Shown here one piece after another: positions 17,025 to 26,615 of a DNA stretch of 63,932 nt. Both the position numbers and the translations under genes were made by a program. The stretch is from assembly GCF_014636235.1 (NCBI RefSeq), contig NZ_BMDZ01000032.1, positions 1 through 63,932 on the forward strand. Direction: 5' to 3'. The stretch's first letter is position 1. Every line of letters starts with the position of its first letter. The DNA comes from Tistrella bauzanensis (GTDB lineage Bacteria; Pseudomonadota; Alphaproteobacteria; Tistrellales; Tistrellaceae). The notes under the pieces were generated by a model. The model worked only from the letters and a program-made list of their open reading frames with translations, was not told the DNA's origin and searched no databases.

Positions 17025-19232
17025 TCAGGCCGGCGTCGACATCAATCCCGGCAGCCAGTCTTCATGGGCCCGGCGCAGGGTTTCCAAGGATATCGTGCCG
17101 CCACCGGTCAGTGTCAATTCGCTGCCGCCGGTGATGCCGATCTGGGCTGCGGGAACCCCCAGCACCCAGGCCTGCGCGATCACCGCATCCGCCGCCGGGG
17201 CCGGGGCCGCGATGACATAGCGGGCCTGATCCTCGCCGAACGCCCAGATCAGCGGCGCCTGGAAGGCCGGCGGGTCGATCTGCGCGCCGATGCCTGATGC
17301 CAGGGCCATTTCGGCGATCGCGACCAGCAGGCCGCCATCGGATGCGTCATGCACGGTATCGATCAGGCCTTCGGTGATCAGGTTGCGGACGAAATCGCCA
17401 TTGCGGCGCTCCACCGACAGATCGACCGGCGGGGTCTCGCCATCCTCGCGGCCCAGAATGGTGCGCAGATACAGCGACTGGCCGATATGGCCACGGGTCT
17501 CGCCGATCAGGATGATCGCATGATCCGCCGCCTTGAAGGCGATGTCGGCGCGGCGCGCGCTGTCGGCGATCAGGCCGATGCCGCCGATTGCCGGCGTCGG
17601 CAGAATGCCGGTGCCCTGGGTCTCGTTGTAGAGCGACACATTGCCCGACACGACCGGGAAGTTCAGCCCGCGGCAGGCTTCCGCCATCCCCTGAATGCAG
17701 CCGACCAGCTGGCCCATGATCTCAGGCTTTTCAGGGTTGCCGAAATTCAGGCAGTCGGTGATCGCCAGCGGCCGGGCGCCGGTGGCGGTGAGGTTGCGCC
17801 ACACCTCGGCGATCGCCTGACGTCCGCCCTGATAGGGATCGGCGTAGCAATAGCGCGGGGTGACGTCGGTGGTGATCGCCACCGCCTTCCTGGTGCCGTG
17901 GATGCGCACCACAGCCGCGTCGCCCCCCGGCCGGCCGATGGTATCGCCCATCACCATGTGGTCATACTGTTCCCAGATCCAGCGCCGGGAGGCGAGGTCG
18001 GGAGAGCCGATCAGCTTTTCCAGCGCCGGCAGCACCGCATCCAGGTCGTCGCGGCCGCGCGGCAGCACGATCGGGCGGCGCTGGGGCGTGGGCGTCCAGG
18101 GGCGGTCATATTCCGGGCTGCCATTGGCCAGCGGCTTGATCGGCAGATCACCCGCCACCGCGCCGTTGAACATCAGCACCATGCGGCCGGTATCGGTGAC
18201 CTTGCCGATCACCGCGAAATCCAGCTCCCACTTCTCGAAAACGCGGCGGGCCTCGTCCTCGCGGCCGGGCTTCAGCACCATGAGCATGCGCTCCTGGCTT
18301 TCCGACAGCATCAGCTCATAGGGTGTCATGCCGATCTCGCGGGTCGGCACCTTGTCCAGCCACAACTCGATGCCGGCATCGCCCTTGTCGGCCATCTCGA
18401 AGGACGACGAGGTCAGGCCGGCGGCGCCCATATCCTGAATGGCGACGATGGCGTCCGACTGCATCAGCTCAAGGCAGGCCTCGATCAGCAGCTTCTCGGT
18501 GAAGGGGTCGCCCACCTGCACCGTCGGGCGCTTCTGCTCGGCATCCTCGCCGAATTCGGCCGAGGCCATCGAGGCGCCGTGGATGCCGTCGCGGCCGGTC
18601 TTCGATCCGACATAGACCACCGGATTGCCGATGCCGGCGGCGGCGGAATAGAAGATCTTGCTGGTATCGGCCAGGCCCACGCACATGGCGTTGACCAGGA
18701 TATTGCCGTTATAGGCCGGGTGGAAATTGGTCTCGCCACCGACCGTCGGCACGCCGACACAATTGCCATAGCCGCCGATGCCCGAGACGACACCCGAAAT
18801 CAGATGCTTCATCTTGGGGTGCGACGGGTCGCCGAAGCGCAGCGCGTTCATCATCGCGATCGGCCGCGCGCCCATGGTGAACACGTCGCGCAGAATGCCG
18901 CCGACACCGGTCGCCGCACCCTGATAGGGCTCGATATAGGACGGGTGGTTGTGGCTCTCCATCTTGAAGATGATCGCCTGACCATCGCCGATATCGACCA
19001 CGCCGGCATTCTCGCCGGGGCCGCAGATCACCCATGGCGCCGTGGTGGGCAGGGTCTTCAGCCACTTCTTCGACGATTTGTACGAGCAATGCTCGCTCCA
19101 CATCGCCGAGAAGATGCCAAGCTCGACCAGATTGGGCTCGCGGCCCATGATCTGGCGCAGCCGCTTGTATTCGTCGCGGGTCAGCCCGTGTTCGGCGACG
19201 ATCTCAGGGGTGATCTTGGTCTCGGCCGTCAT
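17025..19232 (-). CDS. purL: Phosphoribosylformylglycinamidine synthase subunit PurL
   Basis: The 735-residue small-type PurL catalyses the ATP-dependent FGAR to FGAM step with PurQ supplying ammonia and PurS bridging them. Typical stretches are [60 protein letters not shown] and [16 protein letters not shown]. Length matches the PurLQS three-protein form, and purQ and purS are directly upstream in the same direction. Confidence 0.97.
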   Translation of the reverse strand: MTAETKITPEIVAEHGLTRDEYKRLRQIMGREPNLVELGIFSAMWSEHCSYKSSKKWLKTLPTTAPWVICGPGENAGVVDIGDGQAIIFKMESHNHPSYIEPYQGAATGVGGILRDVFTMGARPIAMMNALRFGDPSHPKMKHLISGVVSGIGGYGNCVGVPTVGGETNFHPAYNGNILVNAMCVGLADTSKIFYSAAAGIGNPVVYVGSKTGRDGIHGASMASAEFGEDAEQKRPTVQVGDPFTEKLLIEACLELMQSDAIVAIQDMGAAGLTSSSFEMADKGDAGIELWLDKVPTREIGMTPYELMLSESQERMLMVLKPGREDEARRVFEKWELDFAVIGKVTDTGRMVLMFNGAVAGDLPIKPLANGSPEYDRPWTPTPQRRPIVLPRGRDDLDAVLPALEKLIGSPDLASRRWIWEQYDHMVMGDTIGRPGGDAAVVRIHGTRKAVAITTDVTPRYCYADPYQGGRQAIAEVWRNLTATGARPLAITDCLNFGNPEKPEIMGQLVGCIQGMAEACRGLNFPVVSGNVSLYNETQGTGILPTPAIGGIGLIADSARRADIAFKAADHAIILIGETRGHIGQSLYLRTILGREDGETPPVDLSVERRNGDFVRNLITEGLIDTVHDASDGGLLVAIAEMALASGIGAQIDPPAFQAPLIWAFGEDQARYVIAAPAPAADAVIAQAWVLGVPAAQIGITGGSELTLTGGGTISLETLRRAHEDWLPGLMSTPA

Positions 19233-19341
19233 CGGTCGCGGTTCCCGTAAAGAGGTTCAGGCCCGGATGTCATGGCGCGGCGGTATGACCGGCGGCGGTG
19301 GCATCAGGGCCTGACGGTCAGGTGCCGGGCGGTTCTGCGCC

Positions 19342-20031
19342 TCAGGCGATCTTCGACAGCAGGGTGCGGAACATGGCCGCACCATCGGTGCCGCCCAGCG
19401 CCGCTTCGGCCAGCCGTTCCGGATGCGGCATCAGCCCCATCACATTGCGCGCGTCGTTGAACACGCCGGCGATGTTGCCGGCCGATCCGTTGGGGTTGGC
19501 CTCGCCGGTGGCGTTGCCGGCCGCATCGACATAGCGGAAGGCGACCAGACCGTCGCCGTCCAGCCGCTTCAGCGTTTCGGCATCGGCGGCATAATTGCCC
19601 TGATGATGGGCCACGGGAAACCGCACCACCTGACCCTGGCTGTAGCCGCTGGTGAAGGGCGTGTCATTGCGCTCCACCTTCAGGAACACGTCGCGGCAGA
19701 CGAATTTCAGCCCGGCATTGGTCATCAGCGCGCCGGGCAGCAGGCCGGCCTCGATCGCGATCTGAAAGCCGTTGCAGATGGCAAGAACCCGGGTGCCGGC
19801 CGCGGCCGCGGCCTTGATCCGGCCCATGATCGGCGAGTTGGCGGCAATGGCGCCCGAGCGCAGGTAATCGCCATAGGAAAACCCGCCGGGCAGGACGATC
19901 AGATCCACCTTCGGCAGGCTGTCGGCACGATGCCAGACCATGTGCGGCGCACGACCCAGCGCCGCCTCGACGGCGACGGCCACGTCGCGATCGCAGTTCG
20001 AGCCGGGAAAGACGATGACGGCGGCATCCAC
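19342..20031 (-). CDS. purQ: Phosphoribosylformylglycinamidine synthase subunit PurQ (glutaminase)
   Basis: The 229-residue class I glutamine amidotransferase releases ammonia for PurL. The nucleophile Cys is in [13 protein letters not shown], the His/Glu pair in [10 protein letters not shown], and the start [12 protein letters not shown] and [10 protein letters not shown] are family hallmarks. GTG at 20031 is chosen because AGGGA lies about 10 bases upstream and the protein then begins with the first beta strand, as in other PurQ proteins. Confidence 0.96.
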   Translation of the reverse strand: MDAAVIVFPGSNCDRDVAVAVEAALGRAPHMVWHRADSLPKVDLIVLPGGFSYGDYLRSGAIAANSPIMGRIKAAAAAGTRVLAICNGFQIAIEAGLLPGALMTNAGLKFVCRDVFLKVERNDTPFTSGYSQGQVVRFPVAHHQGNYAADAETLKRLDGDGLVAFRYVDAAGNATGEANPNGSAGNIAGVFNDARNVMGLMPHPERLAEAALGGTDGAAMFRTLLSKIA

Positions 20032-20137
20032 GGGCTTGGATTCCCTGATGATGACGGAACGGTGCGCCAGGCTGCACGGGCGATGCCGACCCTTGCCGCC
20101 GCGCCTTGAGCGGGGAGGCCGGGGCCGGCCGCGGGTG

Positions 20138-20380
20138 TCAGTCGGCGATCTCGATCGCGTAGTTCTCGACCACGGTGTTGGCCAGCAGGCGTTCGCACAT
20201 CTCGGCGACGCGGGCGCGTGCCTCGGCGGCGTCGGATGCCGCCACGTCCAGCTCAATATACTTGCCGAGATGGACGTCGCCGAGTTCGGCATAGCCGAGC
20301 CCGTGCAGCGCATTCGCGATCGCCTTGCCCTGCGGGTCAAGGACGCCGGGCTTCAGCGTCACATGCACGCGCGCCTTCAT
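20138..20380 (-). CDS. purS: Phosphoribosylformylglycinamidine synthase subunit PurS
   Basis: The 80-residue protein starts [21 protein letters not shown] and has [18 protein letters not shown], the standard PurS fold that bridges PurL and PurQ. Its start codon shares one base with the purC stop (TGATG), so translation is coupled. About 106 bases without a gene separate it from purQ. Confidence 0.96.
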   Translation of the reverse strand: MKARVHVTLKPGVLDPQGKAIANALHGLGYAELGDVHLGKYIELDVAASDAAEARARVAEMCERLLANTVVENYAIEIAD

Positions 20381-21153
20381 CACGCTTCCTCCTCGGTGGG
20401 AACGTCGGGGGTCAGGTCGCGGGCGGGATCTTCCGGCAGGATGCCCAGCCGGCGCGCGACTTCCTGATAAGCTTCCTCGACCCGGCCCATATCGCGACGG
20501 AACCGGTCCTTGTCGAGCTTCTCGTTGGTCTTGACGTCCCAGAGCCGGCAATTGTCGGGGCTGATCTCGTCGGCCAGGATGATCATGTCCTGGTCTTCGT
20601 CGAACACCCGGCCGAATTCCAGCTTGAAGTCGACCAGCTTCAGGCCGACGCCCAGGAACAGCCCGGTCAGGAAGTCGTTCACCCGGATCGACAGATTGAG
20701 CATCTCGTCGATTTCGGGGATGGTGGCCCAGCCGAAAGCGGTGATGTGCTCTTCGGTCACCATCGGGTCGTTCAGCTGATCGGCCTTGTAGTAATATTCG
20801 ACGATCGCGCGCGGCAGACGCTCGCCTTCTTCCAGACCAAGGCGCGTGGCGAGAGAGCCGGCGGCAATATTGCGGATCACCACCTCGATCGGGATGATCT
20901 CGACCTGACGCACGAGCTGTTCGCGCATGTTGAGGCGCTTGATGAAGTGGGTCGGCACGCCGATTTCGCCGAGCCGGGTCATCAGGTATTCGGAGATGCG
21001 GTTGTTCAGCACCCCCTTGCCCGTGATGACACCCTTCTTCTTGTTGTTGAAGGCGGTCGCGTCGTCCTTGAAGTACTGGATCACGGTGCCGGGCTCCGGA
21101 CCCTCGAAAAGGATCTTGGCCTTGCCTTCGTAGATGCGCCTGCGGCGGGACAT
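20380..21153 (-). CDS. purC: Phosphoribosylaminoimidazole-succinocarboxamide synthase (SAICAR synthase)
   Basis: The 257-residue enzyme joins CAIR and aspartate with ATP in purine synthesis. Hallmarks are [47 protein letters not shown] and [29 protein letters not shown] 21153 is used because GGAGG lies 7 bases upstream; the open frame beyond it is not family-like. It heads the purC-purS-purQ-purL run. Confidence 0.97.
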   Translation of the reverse strand: MSRRRRIYEGKAKILFEGPEPGTVIQYFKDDATAFNNKKKGVITGKGVLNNRISEYLMTRLGEIGVPTHFIKRLNMREQLVRQVEIIPIEVVIRNIAAGSLATRLGLEEGERLPRAIVEYYYKADQLNDPMVTEEHITAFGWATIPEIDEMLNLSIRVNDFLTGLFLGVGLKLVDFKLEFGRVFDEDQDMIILADEISPDNCRLWDVKTNEKLDKDRFRRDMGRVEEAYQEVARRLGILPEDPARDLTPDVPTEEEA

Positions 21154-21432
21154 GGGCGTCCTCCGGGGAGTTCGAACGACCGGAGCGGGCGGGGTGGTCC
21201 CCGCCGGGACGATAAGGGCTCCGGTCCCTGAGGAAATCGGTCTGCCCGGGCAGACAGAGATGTCGGCCCGGCGCGCGCGAAACATAGACAATTGATGACG
21301 GCAAGACAACGGGTTCCGTCATGCGCGTGCCCCGCACATTCGCGGACCGCGCGAGCAGCCGGAGCGCGATCCGCAGATGCGTTGCGCTTTGCAGCTTACA
21401 GGGCTTTGGTCTCGCGCTTGTCATACCGCAAG

Positions 21433-21456
21433 TGCACAATGGATTGTGCAATTGCA
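21433..21456. promoter_or_regulatory. Overlapping palindromes in the purC-fabI intergenic region
   Basis: TGCACAAT-GG-ATTGTGCA is an 18-base perfect dyad at 21433-21450, and GCAATTGC (21449-21456) overlaps its end. It lies 24-47 bases upstream of the fabI start used here, where a repressor would block RNA polymerase or initiation. The rest of the 300-base divergent region shows no gene. Confidence 0.5.
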
Positions 21457-21479
21457 CCAGAATGGAGCCCGTGACCCTT

Positions 21480-22289
21480 ATGACCGCATCGCCCGCCGCT
21501 GATACAGCCCGCACCGGCCCCCTGTCCGGCCCGCTCGCCGGCCGTCGGGGCCTGATTGCCGGTATTGCCAACGAGCATTCCATCGCCTGGGGCTGCGCCA
21601 AGGCGTTCCGGGCGCTGGGTGCGGATCTGGCCATCACCTATCTCAACGAGAAGGCGCGGCCGCATGTCGAGCCGCTGGCACGCGAGGTGGATGCCCGGAT
21701 GCTGCTGCCGCTGGATCTGCGTGATCCGGCGGCCCTTGATGCCGTATTCGATCGGATCACCGCCGAATGGGGTTCGCTCGACTTCCTGGTGCACTCGATC
21801 GCCTTCGCGCCGATCGAGGATCTGCACGGCCGGCTGACCGATTGTTCGCAAGCGGGTTTCCTTCAGGCGATGGATGTGTCGTGCTGGTCGTTCATCCGCA
21901 TGGCCAAGCTGGCCGAGCCATTGATGACGAAGGGTGGTACACTGATCTGCATGAGCTATTTCGGCGCCCAGATGGTCGTGGAACATTACGACGTGATGGG
22001 GCCGGTCAAGGCAGCGCTGGAATGCTCGGTACGGTATCTGGCGTCGGAGCTGGGGCCGCGGGGGATCCGGGTGCATGCGGTCTCGCCCGGACCGCTTGCC
22101 ACCCGCGCCGCCTCCGGTCTGACAGGATTCGACGATCTGCTGGCCAAGGCGCATGAAAAGGCGCCGATTTCCAGCCTGCTGTCGATCGACGATGTCGGTG
22201 CGGCAACGGCGATGCTGGCGACCGATGCGGCAAAGCTGATGACCGGCCAGACCCTGTTCGTGGATGGCGGTTACCACATTATCGACTGA
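21480..22289 (+). CDS. fabI: Enoyl-[acyl-carrier-protein] reductase, FabI type
   Basis: The protein is an SDR-fold enoyl-ACP reductase of about 269 residues acting in the last step of fatty acid elongation. The FabI signature GRRGLIAGIANEHSIAWGCAKAF, the NAD-site HSIAFAP and the catalytic Tyr-x6-Lys in EHYDVMGPVKAALE are present, as is VHAVSPGPLATRAASGL. Its middle part is fairly divergent from classical FabI, so it may be a paralogue. ATG 21462 (six codons earlier) is an equally possible start. Divergent from purC. Confidence 0.85.
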   Translation: MTASPAADTARTGPLSGPLAGRRGLIAGIANEHSIAWGCAKAFRALGADLAITYLNEKARPHVEPLAREVDARMLLPLDLRDPAALDAVFDRITAEWGSLDFLVHSIAFAPIEDLHGRLTDCSQAGFLQAMDVSCWSFIRMAKLAEPLMTKGGTLICMSYFGAQMVVEHYDVMGPVKAALECSVRYLASELGPRGIRVHAVSPGPLATRAASGLTGFDDLLAKAHEKAPISSLLSIDDVGAATAMLATDAAKLMTGQTLFVDGGYHIID

Positions 22290-22413
22290 CCGGTCGCTCC
22301 TTGGGCCCAAGGAGGTGCCGGTTGCGCTAGGCATCGCACGCCGCTGCTGGTATGAGAAGGGCGACACGGCCGTCAATGCCGGCAGGAATGCCAGAGACTC
22401 AAGGAATGCCCAA

Positions 22414-22443
22414 GACTATGGCGTCCGAGACTATGGCGCCCGA
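22414..22443 (+). repeat. 15-bp direct repeat x2
   Basis: GACTATGGCG(T/C)CCGA occurs twice in tandem in the 218-base gap between fabI and the DUF1476 gene. The gap shows no convincing gene. Confidence 0.7.
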
Positions 22444-22507
22444 ACCGGGAGCGGCCGATGCCGGGGTCCGGACCCACCGACCGAGGTTTTGCAGGAGTAG
22501 TCCCGCG

Positions 22508-22819
22508 ATGAGCACTTTCGACAACCGCGAGCGCGCCGAAGAGAACCGCTTTGCCCACGACCAGGAGGTGGCCTTCAAGGCCCGTGTGAAGCGTGCCCGG
22601 CTGCTTGCGGCCTGGGCCGGCCCCCAGATCGGCCGCACCGACATCGCCGCCTATGGCGACGAACTGGTCGACGCCGACATGCAGGAGCCGGGCGACGAGG
22701 ACATCATCGCCAAGCTGTTCGCCGACTTCAAGGCGGCCGGGGTCGAGCTGTCACGCCACACGGTCGAGGTGCAGCTTCAGCGCCTGGGCGAACAGGCGAA
22801 GGCCGAGGTTCGCGCGTAG
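22508..22819 (+). CDS. DUF1476 protein, F1-ATPase zeta-subunit family
   Basis: The 103-residue helical protein with FDNRERAEENRFAHDQEVAFKARVKR and LLAAWAGPQIG is the DUF1476 family. The Paracoccus member is the zeta subunit, an inhibitor of the F1Fo-ATP synthase rotor found in alphaproteobacteria. The N-terminal segment is the inhibitory part in the known protein. Flanked by a strong terminator downstream, so it is the end of its transcript. Confidence 0.92.
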   Translation: MSTFDNRERAEENRFAHDQEVAFKARVKRARLLAAWAGPQIGRTDIAAYGDELVDADMQEPGDEDIIAKLFADFKAAGVELSRHTVEVQLQRLGEQAKAEVRA

Positions 22820-22820
22820 G

Positions 22821-22853
22821 CCTGACCGCCGGAATCTCCTGACCGCCGGAATC
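22821..22853 (+). repeat. 16-bp direct repeat x2
   Basis: CCTGACCGCCGGAATC occurs at 22821 and 22838, between the DUF1476 stop and its terminator. Confidence 0.8.
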
Positions 22854-22872
22854 GCCGATCCACAGACAGAAG

Positions 22873-22907
22873 CCCCGCGTACAGCCCTGTGCTGCGCGGG
22901 GTCTTTT
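22873..22907 (+). terminator. Rho-independent terminator after DUF1476 gene
   Basis: CCCCGCG and CGCGGGG pair around a 15-base loop and are followed by TCTTTT. The convergent phosphoesterase gene ends 15 bases later. Confidence 0.8.
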
Positions 22908-22921
22908 GTGCGCGGCCCTGG

Positions 22922-23761
22922 TCAGATCGAGAGGATACCAACCCCCGTCGGCAGGTTCTCGTCGGGATAGCCCCATTGATGGCTGACCACGCGGGTCTGT
23001 CCCACCCGATAATCGACATTGTGGTGGGTATGACCATGGATCCACAGGGCCGGCCCGTGGGTCAGCATCATGGCGGTCATGTCCGACACGAAAGCGGGGG
23101 AAAGCGGACTGCCCTCGAACCGCGGCTCCACCGATGCCGGGGCCGGGGCGTGATGGGTGACGACAATGGTGTCATCCGGCCGCGCGGCGCCGAGCTGGGC
23201 CTGAAGCCAGCGGGTCGCGGTCCGGTTCAGCGCCCGGGCATCCGCTGGTTTGAACAGCTGTTCGCCGTGATGGATGCGGCTGTGGTCATAGAGCACCGCT
23301 TCGGCCGTGGCCATCGCATCCGTGGCCGCATCCGCGCCATAGAGCTGGTAATCGGTCCAGGCGGTGCAGCCCAGAACCCGGATCGTCCGGCCATGCGCGG
23401 TGATGTCGGTCGCATCGCATTCCAGGAAGCGCACGCTTTCGGTGGCCTCGGCGGTCGCACGCAGATGCCGGACCAGCGTCGCCTGGTCGTGGCCATAGAA
23501 TTCGTGATTGCCGGCCACATACAGCACCGGCAGCGCACCGAAGCTGCGTGCCGCCCATTCCATGCCCGTCGTGCCATTGGCGATGTCGCCGGCCAGGATC
23601 ACCAGATCGGCACCGGCGGCGCGGGCGGTATCGGCGGCCTCGCGCCCCAGGGCATCGATGCCGGCCTGTGCGGCTTCGGCACTCAGTCCGCCACGTTCCA
23701 GGCGCCGCCGCCGCACATCCAGATGCAGGTCCGACAGCAGGGCGATACGCAGCGTGGTCAT
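22922..23761 (-). CDS. Calcineurin-like metallophosphoesterase
   Basis: The 279-residue protein has all five metal motifs of the family in order: SDLHLD (Asp10, His12), LAGDIANG, VAGNHEFYG, TIVVTHHAP and WIHGHTHHN. It lacks a signal peptide and is therefore cytoplasmic. Relatives hydrolyse phosphomonoesters or diesters; the substrate here is not known. It stands alone between two terminators. Confidence 0.9.
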   Translation of the reverse strand: MTTLRIALLSDLHLDVRRRRLERGGLSAEAAQAGIDALGREAADTARAAGADLVILAGDIANGTTGMEWAARSFGALPVLYVAGNHEFYGHDQATLVRHLRATAEATESVRFLECDATDITAHGRTIRVLGCTAWTDYQLYGADAATDAMATAEAVLYDHSRIHHGEQLFKPADARALNRTATRWLQAQLGAARPDDTIVVTHHAPAPASVEPRFEGSPLSPAFVSDMTAMMLTHGPALWIHGHTHHNVDYRVGQTRVVSHQWGYPDENLPTGVGILSI

Positions 23762-23823
23762 GAGGCTGGCTCCGGTTGGGGGGGCGACGGGTTAAACATG
23801 GCGGGCCCCGGTCGCGGTTCCAA

Positions 23824-23867
23824 ACGAAAACCGGGCATCTCCACATTGGAAGATGCCCGGTTTTCGT
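23824..23867 (-). terminator. Strong terminator downstream of purB
   Basis: A perfect 17-bp stem (from ACGAAAACCGGGC, mirrored by GCCCGGTTTTCGT) around a 10-base loop lies 29 bases beyond the purB stop, with a T-rich end on the minus strand. Confidence 0.85.
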
Positions 23868-23895
23868 GATGGCTGCGACCGGTTCGGCTGCCCGG

Positions 23896-25194
23896 TCAGG
23901 CGCGGCCGAAGACCCGCCGGAAGATGGTATCGACCTGGGCCATGTGATAGCCGAGATCGAACAGGCCTTCGATCTCGGCATCGGTCATGCGGCTGGAGAC
24001 CTCGGGATCGGCCTTCAGCAGATCGATGAACTGGCCTTCGCCGCGCCAGACCGGCATCGCATTGCGCTGCACCAGCCGATAGGCGTCCTCGCGGCTGACA
24101 CCCTTCTGGGTCAGGGCCAGCAGCACGCGCTGTGAATGGACCAACCCGCCCAGCGCATTCAGATTGGCCAGCATGCGCTCAGGATAGATCACCAGCTTGT
24201 CGACCACGCCGGCCAGTCGGTTGAGGGCGAAATCGAGCACGATGGTGGCATCCGGGCCGATCATGCGTTCCACCGAGGAATGCGAGATGTCGCGCTCATG
24301 CCACAGCGCCACATTCTCCATCGCCGGGGTGACATAGCCGCGCACGACCCGGGCAAGACCGGTCAGGTTTTCGGTCAGCACCGGGTTGCGCTTGTGCGGC
24401 ATCGCCGACGAGCCCTTCTGGCCCGGCGAGAAATACTCTTCCGCCTCATAGACTTCCGAGCGCTGAAGGTGGCGGATTTCCACCGCCAGGCGTTCCACCG
24501 AGCTTGCGACCACGCCCAGCACCGCGAAGAACATCGCATGACGGTCGCGCGGGATGACCTGGGTGGAGACCGGCTCGGGCTTCAGCCCCAGCTTCGCCGC
24601 CACATGTTCCTCGACCCGCGGGTCGATGTTGGCGAAGGTGCCGACGGCGCCCGAGATGGCGCAGGTCGCGATCTCGTCGCGTGCCGCCACCAGCCGGGCG
24701 CGGGCGCGCTGGAATTCGGCATGATAGCCGGCAAGCTTCAGACCGAAGGTCACCGGTTCGGCGTGAATGCCATGGCTGCGACCGATGGTGGGGGTGTTCT
24801 TGTGCTCGAAGGCGCGGCGTTCGATCGCCGCCAGAAGCTTGTCCACCCCCTCGATCAGCAGGTCGGATGCCTGCTTCAACTGAACCGCAAGGCAGGTATC
24901 GAGTACGTCCGACGAGGTCATGCCCTGATGGACGAAGCGGGCTTCGTCGCCGACATGCTCGGCCAGACTGGTCAGGAAGGCGATGACGTCATGCTTCACC
25001 TCGCGCTCGATCTCGTCGATGCGCGGAATGTCGAAGGCGCCGCGTTCCCACACAGCCTTGGCGGCCTCTTTCGGGATCACGCCAAGCTCGGCCTGGGCAT
25101 CGCAGGCATGGGCCTCGATCTCGAACCAGATGCGGAACTTGTTCTCCGGTTCCCAAATCCGGACCATCTCGGGGCGGGAATAGCGCGGGATCAT
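23896..25194 (-). CDS. purB: Adenylosuccinate lyase
   Basis: The 432-residue enzyme cleaves SAICAR and adenylosuccinate to fumarate plus AICAR or AMP. The family signature GSSAMPHKRNPV is present, along with HQGMTSSDVLDT, GRSHGIHAEP and WHERDISHSSVERM. The ATG at 25194 gives the usual MIPRYSRPEMVRIWEPENKF opening. It is divergent from the cyclase gene over a 266-base gap. Confidence 0.97.
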   Translation of the reverse strand: MIPRYSRPEMVRIWEPENKFRIWFEIEAHACDAQAELGVIPKEAAKAVWERGAFDIPRIDEIEREVKHDVIAFLTSLAEHVGDEARFVHQGMTSSDVLDTCLAVQLKQASDLLIEGVDKLLAAIERRAFEHKNTPTIGRSHGIHAEPVTFGLKLAGYHAEFQRARARLVAARDEIATCAISGAVGTFANIDPRVEEHVAAKLGLKPEPVSTQVIPRDRHAMFFAVLGVVASSVERLAVEIRHLQRSEVYEAEEYFSPGQKGSSAMPHKRNPVLTENLTGLARVVRGYVTPAMENVALWHERDISHSSVERMIGPDATIVLDFALNRLAGVVDKLVIYPERMLANLNALGGLVHSQRVLLALTQKGVSREDAYRLVQRNAMPVWRGEGQFIDLLKADPEVSSRMTDAEIEGLFDLGYHMAQVDTIFRRVFGRA

Positions 25195-25460
25195 CTCTAA
25201 GGGCTTCTCTCGCAAACAGAAAACATCATGCCACCGGTTCCGTCCGGCCGCTTCGGTCTGGGTTATAGCCTGTGGGGCGCCCGGGGGCAAAGTCTGGATA
25301 CGGCCGGCCACACCTGTCAGCACAGCCGCCCAGGCGCGGCGGGTCGTGAAAAATGCGGCCTTCCGTTTACGTTACCTGTCGAAATCGGATGTGGAAGACA
25401 CGATATGCCGTTCTGAAATCGGCCCGCCAGCCATCGGCGGCGCAGGGAGGTCTTGTGGGA

Positions 25461-26615
25461 ATGGGCCGGAAGACGAACACGCCCCGGCAATGTGTATTCG
25501 GGCTGTCCTACGCGCTGGCCGGGGCCTTGTTGGGCCTGGCCTTTGCGTGGGTCGATGGCGAGGGACCGATCTTCGTCCCGGTCATCTACGGCACGGTGAT
25601 TGGCGGGGCGATGATCGCCTTTGCCCGTGGCGCGCTGTTTCCCCGGCTGTCGGCCTGGCTGCGTCGGCAGGCAGCCCCGGTCTATATCCTTGCCACGATG
25701 GCCGTGTGGACAGTGCTGGCCCTGGCCGGCTATGCCGTCGTGGGCCTTGGATTCCAACTGTACGAACGCGCCATCGGGCCGATCATGGACCATCAAGGCG
25801 TGGTGGGCGATTGGCTACTGTTGCGCGCCGATGTGCTGGTCTTCGCGATCGCGGCATCGGGTGTGCTGGGATTGATGGCGCGGGTGCGGGATCTGATCGG
25901 CACCCAGGTCTTCCTCAGCCTGCTTCTGGGGCGTTATCATCGCCCGACGCGCGAGGAACGGGTGTTTCTGCTGGTCGATGTCGTCGGCTGGACCGGAACC
26001 GCCGAACGGCTGGGCGAAATTGCCGCCACGGATTATCTGGCCCGGGTTCTCTACACGATCGGCGGCCCTGTGCGGCACAACCGGGGCACGATCGATCGCT
26101 ATGTCGGCGATCAGGCGATCATCTCGTGGAAGATCGTCTGCGGCGATGACCACGCCCGGCGCCAGACCGACCGCGCGATCACCTGCGCCTTCGATATTCT
26201 TGAGCGGCTGGACCGCACGGCCCAGGATTTCCTGCGCCGGTTCGGCGAGGCACCACGGGTGCGGGCGGTGCTGCATGCAGGGCCGGTGGTGGTGGCGGAA
26301 CTGGGCGATGCCAAGCATGAAATCGCCTTCATCGGCGATACCATCAACACCGCGGCCCGGCTGGAGGCGCTGGCCAAGTCGCTGAAGGAACCGGTTCTGG
26401 CATCGGATGCCGTGCTCGGTCTGGCGCCATTGCCGGATGGTGTGGTTGCCGAATCGCTTGGCGCGCACAGCCTGCGCGGGCGGGCGGAAGTGATCGGCGT
26501 TCATGGCCTGCATCGGGTGGCCGGTCTGCGGGCGGCAGCGGGTGATCCCGCCCAGGCAGCCCCGGCTGGCGGACCGGCCACGGTGCTGGGCGCTACAGGA
26601 TACCCAGCGCCTTGA
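25461..26615 (+). CDS. Membrane-bound class III adenylate/guanylate cyclase
   Basis: The 384-residue protein has four membrane helices in residues about 12-140 and a cytoplasmic class III cyclase domain from about 166. The first metal aspartate is Asp173 in VFLLVDVVGWTG and the second is Asp217 in YVGDQAII; GDTINTAARLEALAK holds the transition-state Asn/Arg pair. Product (cAMP or cGMP) cannot be decided. ATG 25461 is chosen for GGAGG ten bases upstream. Its last 23 bases overlap convergently with the end of radC. Confidence 0.88.
   Translation: MGRKTNTPRQCVFGLSYALAGALLGLAFAWVDGEGPIFVPVIYGTVIGGAMIAFARGALFPRLSAWLRRQAAPVYILATMAVWTVLALAGYAVVGLGFQLYERAIGPIMDHQGVVGDWLLLRADVLVFAIAASGVLGLMARVRDLIGTQVFLSLLLGRYHRPTREERVFLLVDVVGWTGTAERLGEIAATDYLARVLYTIGGPVRHNRGTIDRYVGDQAIISWKIVCGDDHARRQTDRAITCAFDILERLDRTAQDFLRRFGEAPRVRAVLHAGPVVVAELGDAKHEIAFIGDTINTAARLEALAKSLKEPVLASDAVLGLAPLPDGVVAESLGAHSLRGRAEVIGVHGLHRVAGLRAAAGDPAQAAPAGGPATVLGATGYPAP

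Noticed and set aside
23824-23867. Possible mobile-element inverted repeat
   Set aside because: The perfect 17-bp stem with T-rich end lies directly after purB and fits a terminator; no transposase is nearby.
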